Notes under the pieces: generated by a model
The model's database searches: none
The model's input: only the letters and a program-made list of their open reading frames with translations
Told to the model about the DNA's origin: nothing
Made by a program: the position numbers and the translations under genes
Origin: Streptomyces sp. NBRC 109706
Lineage (GTDB): Bacteria > Actinomycetota > Actinomycetes > Streptomycetales > Streptomycetaceae
Length of the DNA: 64,000 nucleotides
Assembly (NCBI RefSeq): GCF_000974485.1
Contig: NZ_BBOM01000006.1
Location: forward strand, 434,001-498,000
Direction of reading: 5' to 3'
Shown: positions 18,538 to 27,706 of the stretch, piece after piece
Layout of the letters: every line of letters starts with the position of its first letter
Position numbering within the stretch: position 1 is the stretch's first letter

Positions 18538-18980
18538 GGGACAGCTACTCCTCGGACAGACATGCCTGCCTGCTGGCGGCGGGTGCTACAGGTGGCCCAT
18601 TCCCCCGGTGTGTGATCCGTCCCCACAGTCGGGCGCACGTCACCTAGGACGAAGACGTCGCCGCGCTCCGCAAGGTTCCCCGTTGGGCTGATCCGCACGG
18701 GCCCAGACTACGCAGCGCCAAAAACCATCTTTCTTGCCAGAGCGGGCAATTGGGGCATTACGGCGGCGGTGAAGCGAAGATGTGATCCCCTTCACCGCTC
18801 GCCCGCTTGCTCGACCGGAGGAGGCGTTCTATCTTTGCGATGTATCGAGCTGATACATCGGCTCAATGCATCGACCAGACATCACCCTCAGAACAGATGG
18901 ACGAGTCGACCCCTGTGGGCGGCCCGGACTAGGTAAGGCAAGGCAAGGCGCAAGAGATGCGGACGGAGGTGACCTCCCGG
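18538..18980. other. Intergenic region between PBP and padR
   Basis: This 443-bp stretch separates the divergent PBP and padR genes. It contains the padR-proximal inverted repeat (18838-18860) and an AT-richer patch near 18718-18760 that probably holds promoters. No convincing gene or RNA element was recognised elsewhere in it. Confidence 0.6.
18838..18860. promoter_or_regulatory. Inverted-repeat operator upstream of padR-ino1
   Basis: The perfect repeat CGATGTATC-N5-GATACATCG lies 120 bp upstream of the padR start. PadR-family repressors bind such dyads and usually autoregulate. The dyad is seen; the binding protein is inferred from the neighbour. Confidence 0.7.
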
Positions 18981-19619
18981 GTGAGCCGGCGTTCAGGTGT
19001 CCTGGAGTTCGCCGTACTCGGCCTCCTGCGAGAGGCCCCGATGCACGGGTACGAGCTGCGTAAGCGGCTCAACACCTCGCTCGGCGTCTTCCGTGCGTTC
19101 AGCTACGGCTCTCTCTACCCGTGCCTCAAGGCGCTCGTCCAGCAGGGCTGGCTCGCCGAGGAGTCGGGCCGGGATCCGGCTGATCCGCGTGCGACGCCGC
19201 TGTCCAACCGCCGGGCCAAGATCGTCTATCGCCTCACGGCCGACGGCAAGGAACGTTTCGAGGAACTGCTCGCCCAGGCCGGCCCGGACGCCTGGGAGGA
19301 CGAGCACTTCGGAGTTCGTTTCGCCTTCTTCGGCCAGACGTCCCGGGACGTGCGGATGCGCGTCCTGGAAGGGCGTCGCAGTCGGCTTGAGGAGCGCCTG
19401 GCGAAGATGCGGGCCTCGATGGCCCGCACCAGGGAGAAGTTGGACGCTTACACCCTGGAGTTGCAGCGTCACGGCATGGAGTCCGTGGAGCGTGAAGTCC
19501 GCTGGCTCAACGAGCTGATCGAGAGCGAGCGGGAAGGACAGGATCAGCGCGAGCAGCGCGAACAGGGAGGTGCGCGGGAACGCGCACGCCCGGATCCTTC
19601 CGACGACAGCACCATCTAA
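18981..19619 (+). CDS. PadR family transcriptional regulator
   Basis: This 212-residue regulator has an N-terminal winged helix (LEFAVLGLLREAPMHGYELRK ... SYGSLYPCLKALVQQGWL), typical of PadR proteins. A longer C-terminal helical domain (about 110-190) is suited to dimerisation. The GTG start at 18981 is preferred because GGAGGTGA, a near-perfect Shine-Dalgarno, lies just upstream. An ATG at 18957 would add eight residues without such a site. It lies 54 bp upstream of ino1 on the same strand, so it probably controls inositol synthesis, and the dyad at 18838-18860 is its likely operator. Confidence 0.88.
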   Translation: MSRRSGVLEFAVLGLLREAPMHGYELRKRLNTSLGVFRAFSYGSLYPCLKALVQQGWLAEESGRDPADPRATPLSNRRAKIVYRLTADGKERFEELLAQAGPDAWEDEHFGVRFAFFGQTSRDVRMRVLEGRRSRLEERLAKMRASMARTREKLDAYTLELQRHGMESVEREVRWLNELIESEREGQDQREQREQGGARERARPDPSDDSTI

Positions 19620-19673
19620 GGCCCCCGCGACAAAGCGGGGTCACGTCGAGAACACACACAGGGAGCAACCGGA

Positions 19674-20756
19674 ATGGGTTCGGTTCGCGTAGCCATCGCC
19701 GGCGTGGGCAACTGCGCCGCCTCGCTGGTACAGGGCGTCGAGTACTACAAGGACGCCGCCCCGGACAGCCGCGTCCCGGGTCTGATGCATGTCCAGTTCG
19801 GCGAGTACCACGTCTCGGACATCGAGTTCGTGGCCGCCTTCGACGTCGACGCCAAGAAGGTCGGCATCGACATCACCGACGCCATCGGCGCCAGTGAGAA
19901 CAACACCATCAAGATCTGTGACGTGCCCCCCACCGGCGTGACCGTGCAGCGTGGCGAGACCCACGACGGGCTGGGCAAGTACTACCGCGAGACGATCGTC
20001 GAGTCCGACGACGAGCCCGTGGACGTGGTCCAGGTGCTCAAGGACACCAAGGCCGACGTCCTGGTCTGCTACATGCCGGTCGGCTCCGAGGACGCCGCCA
20101 AGTACTACGCGCAGTGTGCGATCGACGCCAAGGTCGGCTTCGTCAACGCGCTTCCGGTGTTCATCGCCGGCACCAAGGAGTGGGCCGACAAGTTCACCGA
20201 GGCCGGTGTCCCGATCGTCGGTGACGACATCAAGTCGCAGGTCGGCGCCACCATCACGCACCGCGTCATGGCCAAGCTGTTCGAGGACCGGGGCGTCATC
20301 CTGGACCGCACCATGCAGCTGAACGTCGGCGGCAACATGGACTTCAAGAACATGTTGGAGCGCGACCGGCTGGAGTCCAAGAAGATCTCCAAGACCCAGG
20401 CCGTGACCTCCCAGATCCCCGACCGGGACCTCGGCGAGAAGAACGTGCACATCGGCCCGTCCGACTACGTGGCCTGGCTGGACGACCGCAAGTGGGCCTA
20501 TGTGCGGCTTGAGGGCCGTGCGTTCGGCGACGTCCCGCTGAACCTGGAGTACAAGCTTGAGGTGTGGGACTCCCCGAACTCCGCCGGTGTGATCATCGAT
20601 GCGCTGCGTGCGGCCAAGATCGCCAAGGACCGGGGTATCGGCGGTCCGGTGCTCTCCGCCTCCTCGTACTTCATGAAGTCGCCGCCCGTGCAGTACTTCG
20701 ACGATGTCGCCCGCGAGGAAGTCGAGAAGTTCATCCGCGGCGAGGTCGAGAGCTGA
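19674..20756 (+). CDS. ino1: Inositol-3-phosphate (myo-inositol-1-phosphate) synthase
   Basis: The enzyme converts glucose 6-phosphate to inositol phosphate using NAD. In actinomycetes this feeds phosphatidylinositol and mycothiol. The 360-residue protein has the nucleotide-binding motif [13 protein letters not shown] at the N-terminus, the actinobacterial-type core and conserved lysine regions ([28 protein letters not shown]). GGAGCAACCGG lies before the ATG. It follows padR by 54 bp. Placement near trxBA is consistent with thiol-redox physiology, since mycothiol contains inositol, but that link is inference. Confidence 0.95.
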   Translation: MGSVRVAIAGVGNCAASLVQGVEYYKDAAPDSRVPGLMHVQFGEYHVSDIEFVAAFDVDAKKVGIDITDAIGASENNTIKICDVPPTGVTVQRGETHDGLGKYYRETIVESDDEPVDVVQVLKDTKADVLVCYMPVGSEDAAKYYAQCAIDAKVGFVNALPVFIAGTKEWADKFTEAGVPIVGDDIKSQVGATITHRVMAKLFEDRGVILDRTMQLNVGGNMDFKNMLERDRLESKKISKTQAVTSQIPDRDLGEKNVHIGPSDYVAWLDDRKWAYVRLEGRAFGDVPLNLEYKLEVWDSPNSAGVIIDALRAAKIAKDRGIGGPVLSASSYFMKSPPVQYFDDVAREEVEKFIRGEVES

Positions 20757-20876
20757 GCCGGACGCCCGGGAGCCGGACGCCCGGATGACCCCGGCGCCGC
20801 CCAGGTGTGGGGGCGCGCACGGCGACTGCCTGGCGTGACGACAGCGCGACGCCGCATGGCTCGCCTCATGACAAGA

Positions 20877-20909
20877 GCGGCAGCCCCGGTCCGTTTCCGG
20901 GGCTGCCGC
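20877..20909. terminator. Intrinsic terminator between ino1 and the racemase-like gene
   Basis: The 13-bp arms GCGGCAGCCCCGG and CCGGGGCTGCCGC flank a 7-base loop, followed by CGTTTCTG. It lies between the ends of two convergent genes, so it may serve both strands. Confidence 0.85.
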
Positions 20910-20977
20910 CGTTTCTGTGCCCGCCGCGTCCCACCGCCGGGACGTCGGGACGCTGGGGCGGGTCGGCGGTCAGCGGG

Positions 20978-22009
20978 TCAGCGGTCCATCAGCCGGTCCA
21001 CCTGGGTGGTGGTGTGCCGCAGAATCGCCTTCAACTCGTCCCCGACCTTGGGCTCCTTGGCCTCGGCCGGTACGAACAGGATCGACACCTGCATATGCGG
21101 TGGCTCGGCGAACCAGCGCTGCTTGCCGTCCCAGACGAACGGCGAGAGATTGCGGTTCACCGTGGCGAGACCGGCGCGGGCCATGCCCTTGGCGCGCGAG
21201 GTCATGCCGTGCAGCGCCTTGGGAGCCTCAAGACCGACGCCGTGCGAGGTGCCGCCGGCGACCACCGCCAACCAGCCGTCCCCGGCGGCCTTCTGCTGCC
21301 GATAGCCGAAGCGGTCCCCCTTGGCGACCGGCGTCACGTCGAGCACCGCGCCCCGGTACTCGGTGGCACCGTGGTCGCCCAGCCACAGCCGGGTGCCGAT
21401 GCGCGCCCGGAACCTGGTCTGCGGGAACTGCTGCCGCAGTCGGGCCAGTTCGGTCGAGGTCAGATGGCTGACGAACATGGTGTCCAACGGCAGCCTGGCG
21501 GCCCGCAGCCGGTCCATCCAGCCGATGACCTCCTCCACCGCGTCGGTGCCGTCCGTGCGGTCCAGCGGGAGGTGGATCGCGAAGCCCTCAAGACGCACAT
21601 CGTCCAGCGCCGCGTGCAGCTTGCCCAGATCGCGCGGCGTCACCCCGTGCCGCTTCATGGAGCTCATCACCTCGACCACCACCCGGGATCCCACCAGCCC
21701 GTAGACCCCGTCAACGGAGGAGGCCGAACGGATCACCCGATCGGGAAGCGGCACCGGCTCCTCCGACCGCCGGTAGGGCGTCAGCACCAGCAGGTCCCCG
21801 CTGAACCTGTCCTTCATCGCCGCGGCCTCGTAGGTGGTGCCGACGGCCATGATGTCGATCTCCATCAGGGAGACCTCTTCGGACAGCCGGTCATGGCCGA
21901 AGCCATAGCCATTGCCCTTGCAGACGGGAATGAGTCCGGGAAAGTCGCCTACCACCGACCGCTGGTGCGCCCGCCAGCGGTCGGTTTCGACGTAAAGGGT
22001 GAGCGCCAT
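20978..22009 (-). CDS. Alanine-racemase-like PLP enzyme
   Basis: The 343-residue protein has a fold-type III PLP barrel. The PLP-lysine motif is CKGNGYGFG near residue 31. Later there is a conserved RFRARIGTRLWLGD segment, then SHGVGLEAP in the C-terminal part. It lies immediately downstream of a FemX-type gene (162-bp gap), a position conserved in Streptomyces, which suggests a role in supplying or editing amino acids for peptidoglycan. The C-terminal beta domain appears divergent from biosynthetic Alr, so racemase activity on alanine is probable but not certain. Confidence 0.75.
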   Translation of the reverse strand: MALTLYVETDRWRAHQRSVVGDFPGLIPVCKGNGYGFGHDRLSEEVSLMEIDIMAVGTTYEAAAMKDRFSGDLLVLTPYRRSEEPVPLPDRVIRSASSVDGVYGLVGSRVVVEVMSSMKRHGVTPRDLGKLHAALDDVRLEGFAIHLPLDRTDGTDAVEEVIGWMDRLRAARLPLDTMFVSHLTSTELARLRQQFPQTRFRARIGTRLWLGDHGATEYRGAVLDVTPVAKGDRFGYRQQKAAGDGWLAVVAGGTSHGVGLEAPKALHGMTSRAKGMARAGLATVNRNLSPFVWDGKQRWFAEPPHMQVSILFVPAEAKEPKVGDELKAILRHTTTQVDRLMDR

Positions 22010-22171
22010 GGCCGGGGAGAGCCTTTCTGCTGAGTCGTGCTACCGAGAAGTCCGTAGGGAGTGACCGGCTACCGCGAGTGTTCGCCGGGCTGGGCGAGGT
22101 GAGGGCGACGTCGTACCGCTCTGTTCGACGCCCGCCGGTCATTGGTCGGATGGGTCTTCGGCCGAAGGGGA

Positions 22172-23290
22172 TCAGCGTCGCGACATATAGATGTCGAGCG
22201 CCTTGTGGAGCAGCTTGTTGAGGGGGAAATCCCACTCGCCGAGATACTCCGCCGCCTCGCCGCCCGTGCCCACCTTGAACTGGATCAGGCCGAACAGGTG
22301 GTCGGTGTCCTCCAGGGAGTCCCCGATGCCACGCAGGTCGTAGACGTGCGCGCCCATCTGGTGCGCGTCCTGCAACATGCGCCACTGCATCGCGTTGGAG
22401 GGCCTGACCTCCCGCTTGTGGTTGGCGGAAGCACCGTACGAATACCACACATGTCCCCCCACGATCAGCATCGTCGCGGCGGCGACGGGCTCACCCTCGT
22501 GGAGAGCGAAGTAGAGACGCATCCGACCCGGCTCTTCTTCGTTGAGAACACGCCACATCCGCTCGAAATACATCAGCGGACGCGGACGGAACTTGTCACG
22601 TTCGGCCGTCACCTCGTAGAGGTGCTGCCAGGCGGGAAGGTCGTCGAAGCCACCGCTGACGACCTGCACCCCGGCCTTGTCGGCCTTCTTGATGTTGCGG
22701 CGCCACAGCTGGTTGAAGCCCTTGTGCACCTCGTCCAACGAGCGGTCGCGCAGCGGGATCTGGAAGACGTAGCGCGGCTGCACGTCGCCGAAGCCAGCGC
22801 CGCCGTCCTCGCCCTGCTGCCAGCCCATGCGCCGCAGCTGGTCGGCCACCTCGAACGCCTTGGGCTCCAGGGTGGTCGCCTCGACGTCCCGCAGCCGCTT
22901 GACCTCGGGGTTCTGGATGCCGGCCTTGATCGCCGCCGCGTTCCAGCGCCGGATCACCACGGGCGGGCCCATTTTGACCGAGAACGCACCCTGCCGCTTG
23001 AGATGCGCCAGCATCGGGCGCAGCCACTCCTCCAGATTGGGCGCGTACCAGTTGATCACCGGGCCCTCGGGCAGATAGGCCAGATAGCGCTTGAGCTTGG
23101 GAAGTTGCCGGTAGAGCACCAGCGCGGCGCCGACCAGGCGCTGGGAGGCGTCGAACCAGCCCAGCGACTCCGAGCGCCACTCAGCCTTGACATCACCCCA
23201 CGCCGGCACCTGCATATGGCTGGCGGACGGGAGCGAGCGGATATACGCGAGATGTTCGTCGCGGCTGATGGTCCTCAGGGTCAGGCTCAT
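22172..23290 (-). CDS. femX: FemX-type lipid II aminoacyltransferase
   Basis: FemABX enzymes transfer an amino acid from aminoacyl-tRNA to the lipid II stem peptide. In Streptomyces this is the first (single) glycine of the cross-bridge. The 372-residue protein shows the two GNAT-like halves of the family (LKRYLAYLPEGPVINW; FHYSYGA-like HVWYSYGASANHKREVRPSNAMQW given here as HVWYSYGASANHKR). It contains the conserved LRGIGDSL and GLIQFKVGTGGEAAEYLG regions and has no long coiled-coil insert. It sits with other wall genes (MurJ, PBP, racemase-like). Confidence 0.88.
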   Translation of the reverse strand: MSLTLRTISRDEHLAYIRSLPSASHMQVPAWGDVKAEWRSESLGWFDASQRLVGAALVLYRQLPKLKRYLAYLPEGPVINWYAPNLEEWLRPMLAHLKRQGAFSVKMGPPVVIRRWNAAAIKAGIQNPEVKRLRDVEATTLEPKAFEVADQLRRMGWQQGEDGGAGFGDVQPRYVFQIPLRDRSLDEVHKGFNQLWRRNIKKADKAGVQVVSGGFDDLPAWQHLYEVTAERDKFRPRPLMYFERMWRVLNEEEPGRMRLYFALHEGEPVAAATMLIVGGHVWYSYGASANHKREVRPSNAMQWRMLQDAHQMGAHVYDLRGIGDSLEDTDHLFGLIQFKVGTGGEAAEYLGEWDFPLNKLLHKALDIYMSRR

Positions 23291-23427
23291 GCGGGGCGCT
23301 CCTTGGGCGTCAAACGCAGCGTCTCGCCCGGAAGCCTAACGGCGCCGCGCCGTCCGGGGGACGGCGCGGTGGCTTGTGTACGGCCGTGCGTGGCGTGCCC
23401 CGACCGCCCGTGTGCCCCGGCTCCGCG

Positions 23428-23754
23428 CTAGCCCAGAACCCCGCCGAACAGCCCGCCGTGTGCCATGCCCAGATAGAACCCCACCCCCGAGCCGCCGAGT
23501 CCGATCACGGTGATGAAGCGCTGTCCGGTGGTGGCGGAGATCAACTGTGCCCAGGCGCCGACGAGAAGGCCGGCCAGACCCGCCCAGCAACTGATCAGAT
23601 GCAGTCCGGAGAAGATCGATGTGATCGCCGCGACCAGGCCCAGGACCAGGGCGATCGAGGCGAAGGAGTTCTCCTTGGGGTGCGATCGGCCGTCGGTGTT
23701 GAGCAGGGTGCCGACGGGATGGGTGATCGTACCGCGATGCACTGCCTGAGTCAT
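23428..23754 (-). CDS. Small membrane protein of unknown function
   Basis: The 108-residue protein has about three hydrophobic helices ([54 protein letters not shown]) after a 35-residue polar N-terminus. The ATG at 23754 (MTQAVHRG) follows AAGGGTTGCAT. It diverges from rpsF and is conserved at this position in Streptomyces. I do not recognise a family with known function. Confidence 0.75.
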   Translation of the reverse strand: MTQAVHRGTITHPVGTLLNTDGRSHPKENSFASIALVLGLVAAITSIFSGLHLISCWAGLAGLLVGAWAQLISATTGQRFITVIGLGGSGVGFYLGMAHGGLFGGVLG

Positions 23755-23948
23755 ATGCAACCCTTCGTTGGCATAAATGCCTGTCTGTCCAGATTGCAGG
23801 GCTTCCCGGGAGGATTTCAACCGGAAGGCCGAATGCGGGTACGGTGTACTGTCCGGGCCCGGCTCGACGCCGGGTGCGGACACGCATCACGACCCTCCTG
23901 CCACGGATCGTCCGTGGCCGCCTGAGTCCAGAGGAGGTGGGTTCACGT

Positions 23949-24239
23949 ATGCGTCACTACGAGGTGATGGTGATCCTCGACCCCGAGCTTGAGGAGCGCG
24001 CCGTCGCTCCCCTGATCGAGTCGTTCCTGTCCGTGGTCCGCGAGGCCAACGGCAAGGTCGAGAAGGTCGACACCTGGGGACGTCGCCGTCTCTCCTACGA
24101 GATCAACAAGAAGCCCGAGGGCATCTACTCGGTGATCGACCTCCAGGCCGAGCCCGATGTGGTCAAGGAGCTCGACCGGCAGATGAACCTCAACGAGTCG
24201 GTCATGCGGACCAAGGTCCTCCGGCCGCTCACCCGCTGA
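23949..24239 (+). CDS. rpsF: 30S ribosomal protein S6
   Basis: This 96-residue protein of the small-subunit platform has typical S6 sequence ([42 protein letters not shown]). The ATG lies behind GAGGAGGTGG. It is the first gene of the conserved rpsF-ssb-rpsR-rplI unit; S6 binds S18 in the ribosome. A short perfect hairpin (24241-24259) sits just after the stop and could tune read-through to ssb. Confidence 0.98.
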   Translation: MRHYEVMVILDPELEERAVAPLIESFLSVVREANGKVEKVDTWGRRRLSYEINKKPEGIYSVIDLQAEPDVVKELDRQMNLNESVMRTKVLRPLTR

Positions 24240-24409
24240 ATCCCGGGCATATCCCGGGACCACGCGTCATCTGCCCAGGTCCACCGCGTTCCCGCCGTCC
24301 TCGACACGAGGAGGCGGACAGCGGCGGTCGGTCTGTGTGAGTAGCACTGTCAGTGCCATAAGTCATCATCGCAGCAACAGCAGTTAACCCCCGCCGAGAG
24401 GTTCCCCCA

Positions 24410-24976
24410 ATGGCAGGCGAGACCGTCATCACGGTCGTCGGCAACCTGGTCGACGACCCCGAGCTGCGCTTCACCCCATCCGGTGCGGCGGTCGCGAAGT
24501 TTCGTGTCGCGTCCACGCCGCGGATCTTCGACCGGCAGACCAGCGAGTGGCGGGACGGCGAGAGCCTCTTCCTCACCTGCTCGGTATGGCGGCAGGCCGC
24601 GGAGAACGTCGCGGAGTCGCTGACCAAGGGCACCCGCGTCATCGTCCAGGGCCGGCTCAAGCAGCGGTCCTACGAGGACCGGGAGGGCGTCAAGCGCACG
24701 GTCTTCGAGCTTGAGGTCGACGAGGTCGGCGCCAGCCTGCGCAGCGCCACCGCCAAGGTCACCAGGGCCGCCGGCCGTGGTGGTCAGGGTGGTGGTGGCG
24801 GCGGTTGGGGCGGCGGCCAGGGCGGTCCCGCCGGCGGTCAGCAGGGCGGCGGCCCGGCGTCCGGCGGCGACCCGTGGGCCACGGGAGCGCCGGCCGGCGG
24901 TCAGCAGGGCGGCGGCTGGGGCGGCGGTGGCGGTGGCGGCGGTGGCGGCGGCTACTCGGACGAGCCCCCGTTCTGA
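24410..24976 (+). CDS. ssb: Single-stranded DNA-binding protein
   Basis: This OB-fold protein coats ssDNA at replication forks. Residues 1-115 form the fold ([19 protein letters not shown] start, [18 protein letters not shown]). A Gly-rich linker (about 122-180) follows, and the acidic tip YSDEPPF binds partner proteins. Length of 188 residues is usual for Streptomyces SsbA. It lies between rpsF and rpsR; the 170-bp gap upstream could hold its own promoter. Confidence 0.97.
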   Translation: MAGETVITVVGNLVDDPELRFTPSGAAVAKFRVASTPRIFDRQTSEWRDGESLFLTCSVWRQAAENVAESLTKGTRVIVQGRLKQRSYEDREGVKRTVFELEVDEVGASLRSATAKVTRAAGRGGQGGGGGGWGGGQGGPAGGQQGGGPASGGDPWATGAPAGGQQGGGWGGGGGGGGGGGYSDEPPF

Positions 24977-25033
24977 TCGCGGTGCGCTTGGCGACAAGCA
25001 CCCAACTTCTTTTGAACTCACCGGAGAAACACC

Positions 25034-25270
25034 ATGGCGAAGCCGCCCGCGCGCAAGCCTAAGAAGAAGGTCTGCGTTTTCTGCAAGGAGAAGATCTCCT
25101 ACGTCGACTACAAGGACACGAACCTGCTGCGGAAGTTCATTTCCGACCGCGGCAAGATCCGTGCCCGCCGGGTCACCGGCAACTGCACCCAGCACCAGCG
25201 CGATGTCGCCACGGCCGTGAAGAACAGCCGTGAGATGGCGCTGCTGCCCTACACCTCGACCGCTCGATAA
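25034..25270 (+). CDS. rpsR: 30S ribosomal protein S18, zinc-ribbon (C+) form
   Basis: The 78-residue S18 has cysteines at VCVFCKEK and at VTGNC, the pattern of the zinc-binding C+ form. Streptomyces usually carry a second, cysteine-free copy under Zur control elsewhere. GGAGAAACACC lies before the ATG. It is co-directional with ssb (57-bp gap) and rplI. Confidence 0.97.
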   Translation: MAKPPARKPKKKVCVFCKEKISYVDYKDTNLLRKFISDRGKIRARRVTGNCTQHQRDVATAVKNSREMALLPYTSTAR

Positions 25271-25294
25271 ACGGAAAGGATGGTATGACGCGTT

Positions 25295-25744
25295 ATGAAG
25301 ATCATCCTGACCAATGAGGTCTCCGGCCTGGGCATGGCCGGCGACGTGGTCGACGTGAAGGACGGGTACGCCCGTAACTACCTGCTGCCCCGTGGGGTGG
25401 CGATCCGCTGGACCAAGGGCGGAGAGAAGGACGTCGCGCAGATCAGGCGTGGTCGCAAGATCCGCGAGATCGCCTCGATCGAGCAGGCCAACGACGTCAA
25501 GGCCCAGCTTGAGGGCGTCACCGTCCGGCTCAAGGTGCGCGCCGGCTCCGGCGGTCGCCTCTTCGGCTCGGTCACCCCGGCCGATATCGCCTCCGCGGTG
25601 AAGAGCGCCGGTGGCCCCGATGTGGACAAGCGCCGCATCGAGCTGAGCAACCCGATCAAGAGCCTCGGCTCGCACCGGATCTCGGTCCGGCTGCACCCCG
25701 AGGTCGTCGCCAACGTGGGCATCACGGTGGACGCCTCCAAGTAG
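25295..25744 (+). CDS. rplI: 50S ribosomal protein L9
   Basis: The 149-residue L9 has the N-terminal domain ([34 protein letters not shown]), a long connecting helix and a C-terminal rRNA-binding domain. It is the last gene of the rpsF operon, 24 bp after rpsR, and is followed by a hairpin terminator. Confidence 0.98.
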   Translation: MKIILTNEVSGLGMAGDVVDVKDGYARNYLLPRGVAIRWTKGGEKDVAQIRRGRKIREIASIEQANDVKAQLEGVTVRLKVRAGSGGRLFGSVTPADIASAVKSAGGPDVDKRRIELSNPIKSLGSHRISVRLHPEVVANVGITVDASK

Positions 25745-25769
25745 GGCGCCCGCCGCTCCGGCAACGACA

Positions 25770-25806
25770 GGGGCGCGTTCCGTCGCGACGCGGCGGGGCG
25801 CGCCCC
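25770..25806. terminator. Terminator between rplI and the MATE gene
   Basis: Arms GGGGCGCG (25770-25777) and CGCGCCCC (25799-25806) enclose a loop that itself contains the palindrome CGTCGCGACG. It lies between convergent stops. Confidence 0.7.
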
Positions 25807-25828
25807 CGTTCGTTCCCCGGCCGACGGA

Positions 25829-27244
25829 TCAGGCGCGGACCGCGCCGGTGACCATCCAGCGCCCGGTTCTCGTTCTCAGTCCCAGGGTGATCAGCCGGGT
25901 GCCCATCATCAGACCTGCGATGGTCGCCCAGAGCGCGGTGACGCCGCCGCCCAGCGTCGGCACGAGCAGGGCGACCGGCGCGAAGACCAGCAGGGTGAAC
26001 AGCATCGCCCCGGCGAGATAGGTGCCGTCGCCGGCGCCCATCAGCACCCCGTCCAGCACAAAGACCACGCCGGCCACCGGCTGGGTGACCGCGACCACCA
26101 GCAGCACGGGAAGCAGCTGTTCGCGCACCTCGGGGTCGCCGGTGAACAGCCGCAGCAGCAGCGGGCTCGCGGCCGTCAGCAGCAGGGCGAGAGCGGCCCC
26201 GCTGACCACGCCCCACCACACCATCCGGCGGCAGGCGTCCCGCGCGCCCGCGGCGTCGCCGGCCCCCAGAAAGCGCCCGATGATGGCCTGCCCGGCGATC
26301 GCGATGGCGTCAAGAGCGAAGGCCAGCAGCGTCCAGATGGTCAGGCTGATCTGGTGCGCGGCGATATCGGTGTCCCCCATCCGCGCCGCCACGGCCGTGG
26401 CGATCAGCATCACCGCGCGCAGCGAGAGGGTGCGTACCAGCAGCGGGACGCCCGCCCTCGCGTTGGCCAGCACGCCGGCCGCGCTGGGCCGCAACGTCGC
26501 GCCGTGTGCCCTGGCGCCACGCACCACCACCCGCAGATAGACGGCGGCCATGCCCCACTGGGCCAGTACGCTCCCCCAGGCCGCGCCGGCCACGCCGCCG
26601 TCCAGTCCGTAGATGAAGAGCGCGTTGAGCGCGATATTGGCGCTGAATCCGCCGATGGCGACATACAGCGGGGTGCGGGTGTCCTGCAGTCCGCGCAGCA
26701 CACCCGTCGCGGCCAGCACCACCAGCATGGCCGGCACGCCCAGGGCGCTGATCCGCAGATAGCTCACGGCGTGCGGGGCGGCGGTGTCGGAGGCGCCGAA
26801 GGCGTCCACCATGGCCGGTGTGCCGGGTATCACCACGGCGACGATGACCGTGCCGAGCAGCAGGGCCAGCCAGATGCCGTCCATGCCCCGGCGGATGGCG
26901 GTCGGGAGATCGCCGGCGCCCACGCTGCGGGAGACCGCGGCGGTGGTGGCATAGGCCAGGAAGACGAAGATGTTGACCACGGTGGCGAGCAGCGCGGCGG
27001 CGACCCCGAGACCGGCGAGCTGGGCGGTGCCCAGATGACCGATCATGGCGCTGTCCGCCATCAGGAACAGCGGCTCGGCGACCAGGGCTCCGAAGGCGGG
27101 GATGGCGAGGGCGAAGATCTCCCGGTCGTGCCGGCGCAGGGACTGCTTGCGCAGCCGACGGGCGTCCCTGGCGCCGGGTGGCTTCCCGGGCTGGTCGCCG
27201 TCGTCGGGCGGGCAGGGCACGTCGGCCCTGCTGGTGGATGACAT
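25829..27244 (-). CDS. MATE family efflux transporter (DinF-like)
   Basis: The 471-residue protein has 12 hydrophobic helices and a polar N-terminus. MATE transporters export cations or drugs by H+ or Na+ antiport. Typical segments are FALAIPAFGALVAEPLFL, DSAMIGHLGTAQLAGL and a repeated second half (AAHQISLTIWTLLAFALDAI). The ATG at 27244 is the natural start; upstream in-frame sequence is unrelated. It converges on rplI and diverges from dnaB across a region with DnaA-box-like repeats. The conserved Streptomyces order rplI-MATE-dnaB is kept. Confidence 0.93.
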   Translation of the reverse strand: MSSTSRADVPCPPDDGDQPGKPPGARDARRLRKQSLRRHDREIFALAIPAFGALVAEPLFLMADSAMIGHLGTAQLAGLGVAAALLATVVNIFVFLAYATTAAVSRSVGAGDLPTAIRRGMDGIWLALLLGTVIVAVVIPGTPAMVDAFGASDTAAPHAVSYLRISALGVPAMLVVLAATGVLRGLQDTRTPLYVAIGGFSANIALNALFIYGLDGGVAGAAWGSVLAQWGMAAVYLRVVVRGARAHGATLRPSAAGVLANARAGVPLLVRTLSLRAVMLIATAVAARMGDTDIAAHQISLTIWTLLAFALDAIAIAGQAIIGRFLGAGDAAGARDACRRMVWWGVVSGAALALLLTAASPLLLRLFTGDPEVREQLLPVLLVVAVTQPVAGVVFVLDGVLMGAGDGTYLAGAMLFTLLVFAPVALLVPTLGGGVTALWATIAGLMMGTRLITLGLRTRTGRWMVTGAVRA

Positions 27245-27706
27245 GGCCTGATCCAAACATCCACAGGTAATGGATGCAAGAGTCTTAGGATCCTTACCTT
27301 CGCTCAGCCGTCCGGGTGCGCGGTGTGATCGTCGGTGCGAGATTTCGCAAAGCCCCGGCATGCTGCGGCACCTTCCGTACAGACCGTGACCATCGAGGGA
27401 AACCGCAGGTCGGAGCGGGCTTCCTGAGGGGGAGTCGGTTTCCGGTCGGTTGGCTGTCCCCAGGTCGTCCACAGGATCCGGGGAGTTATCCACAGGGTCT
27501 GATCTGAAATCCACATAGCCTGTGGATAACTCGGGTTGGTCCTCCTCGATCCGGGCCTTACCGTAGGTCCGCCTGGCGTGGTTCCCGGTGTCGTTCGCGC
27601 GCGCCGATCGGGGCTCCGTCGTAGGCCGGCCGAGGCGCCAACTGTCAGTGCCGTGCCGTAGACATGAGAGCGCGACGGTGCCTTTGGCCGGGAGGAGGCG
27701 GAGACC
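27245..27706. other. Intergenic region between the MATE gene and dnaB
   Basis: This 462-bp non-coding stretch has one striking element, the DnaA-box-like array at 27465-27529. A lone ATCCACA half-match lies at 27257-27265 close to the MATE start. The rest presumably holds divergent promoters; nothing else was recognised. Confidence 0.7.
27465..27529. promoter_or_regulatory. DnaA-box-like array upstream of dnaB
   Basis: Four 9-mers resembling the Streptomyces DnaA box (TTGTCCACA) are present: TCGTCCACA at 27465, TTATCCACA at 27486, AAATCCACA at 27507 and TGTGGATAA (reverse) at 27521. The first three start exactly 21 bp apart, two helical turns. The array ends 177 bp before the dnaB start. Sequence and spacing are seen; DnaA binding is inferred. 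Confidence 0.75.

Noticed and set aside
15241..18615. 1124-codon open frame on the plus strand
   Set aside because: It is antisense to the penicillin-binding protein gene. The opposite strand has full GT51 and transpeptidase motifs; this frame is a GC-skew artefact with low-complexity Gly/Arg/Val sequence.
18957..18980. ATG 24 bp upstream of the chosen padR start
   Set aside because: GGAGGTGA directly precedes the GTG at 18981 and homology starts at VSRRSG, so the ATG is less likely.
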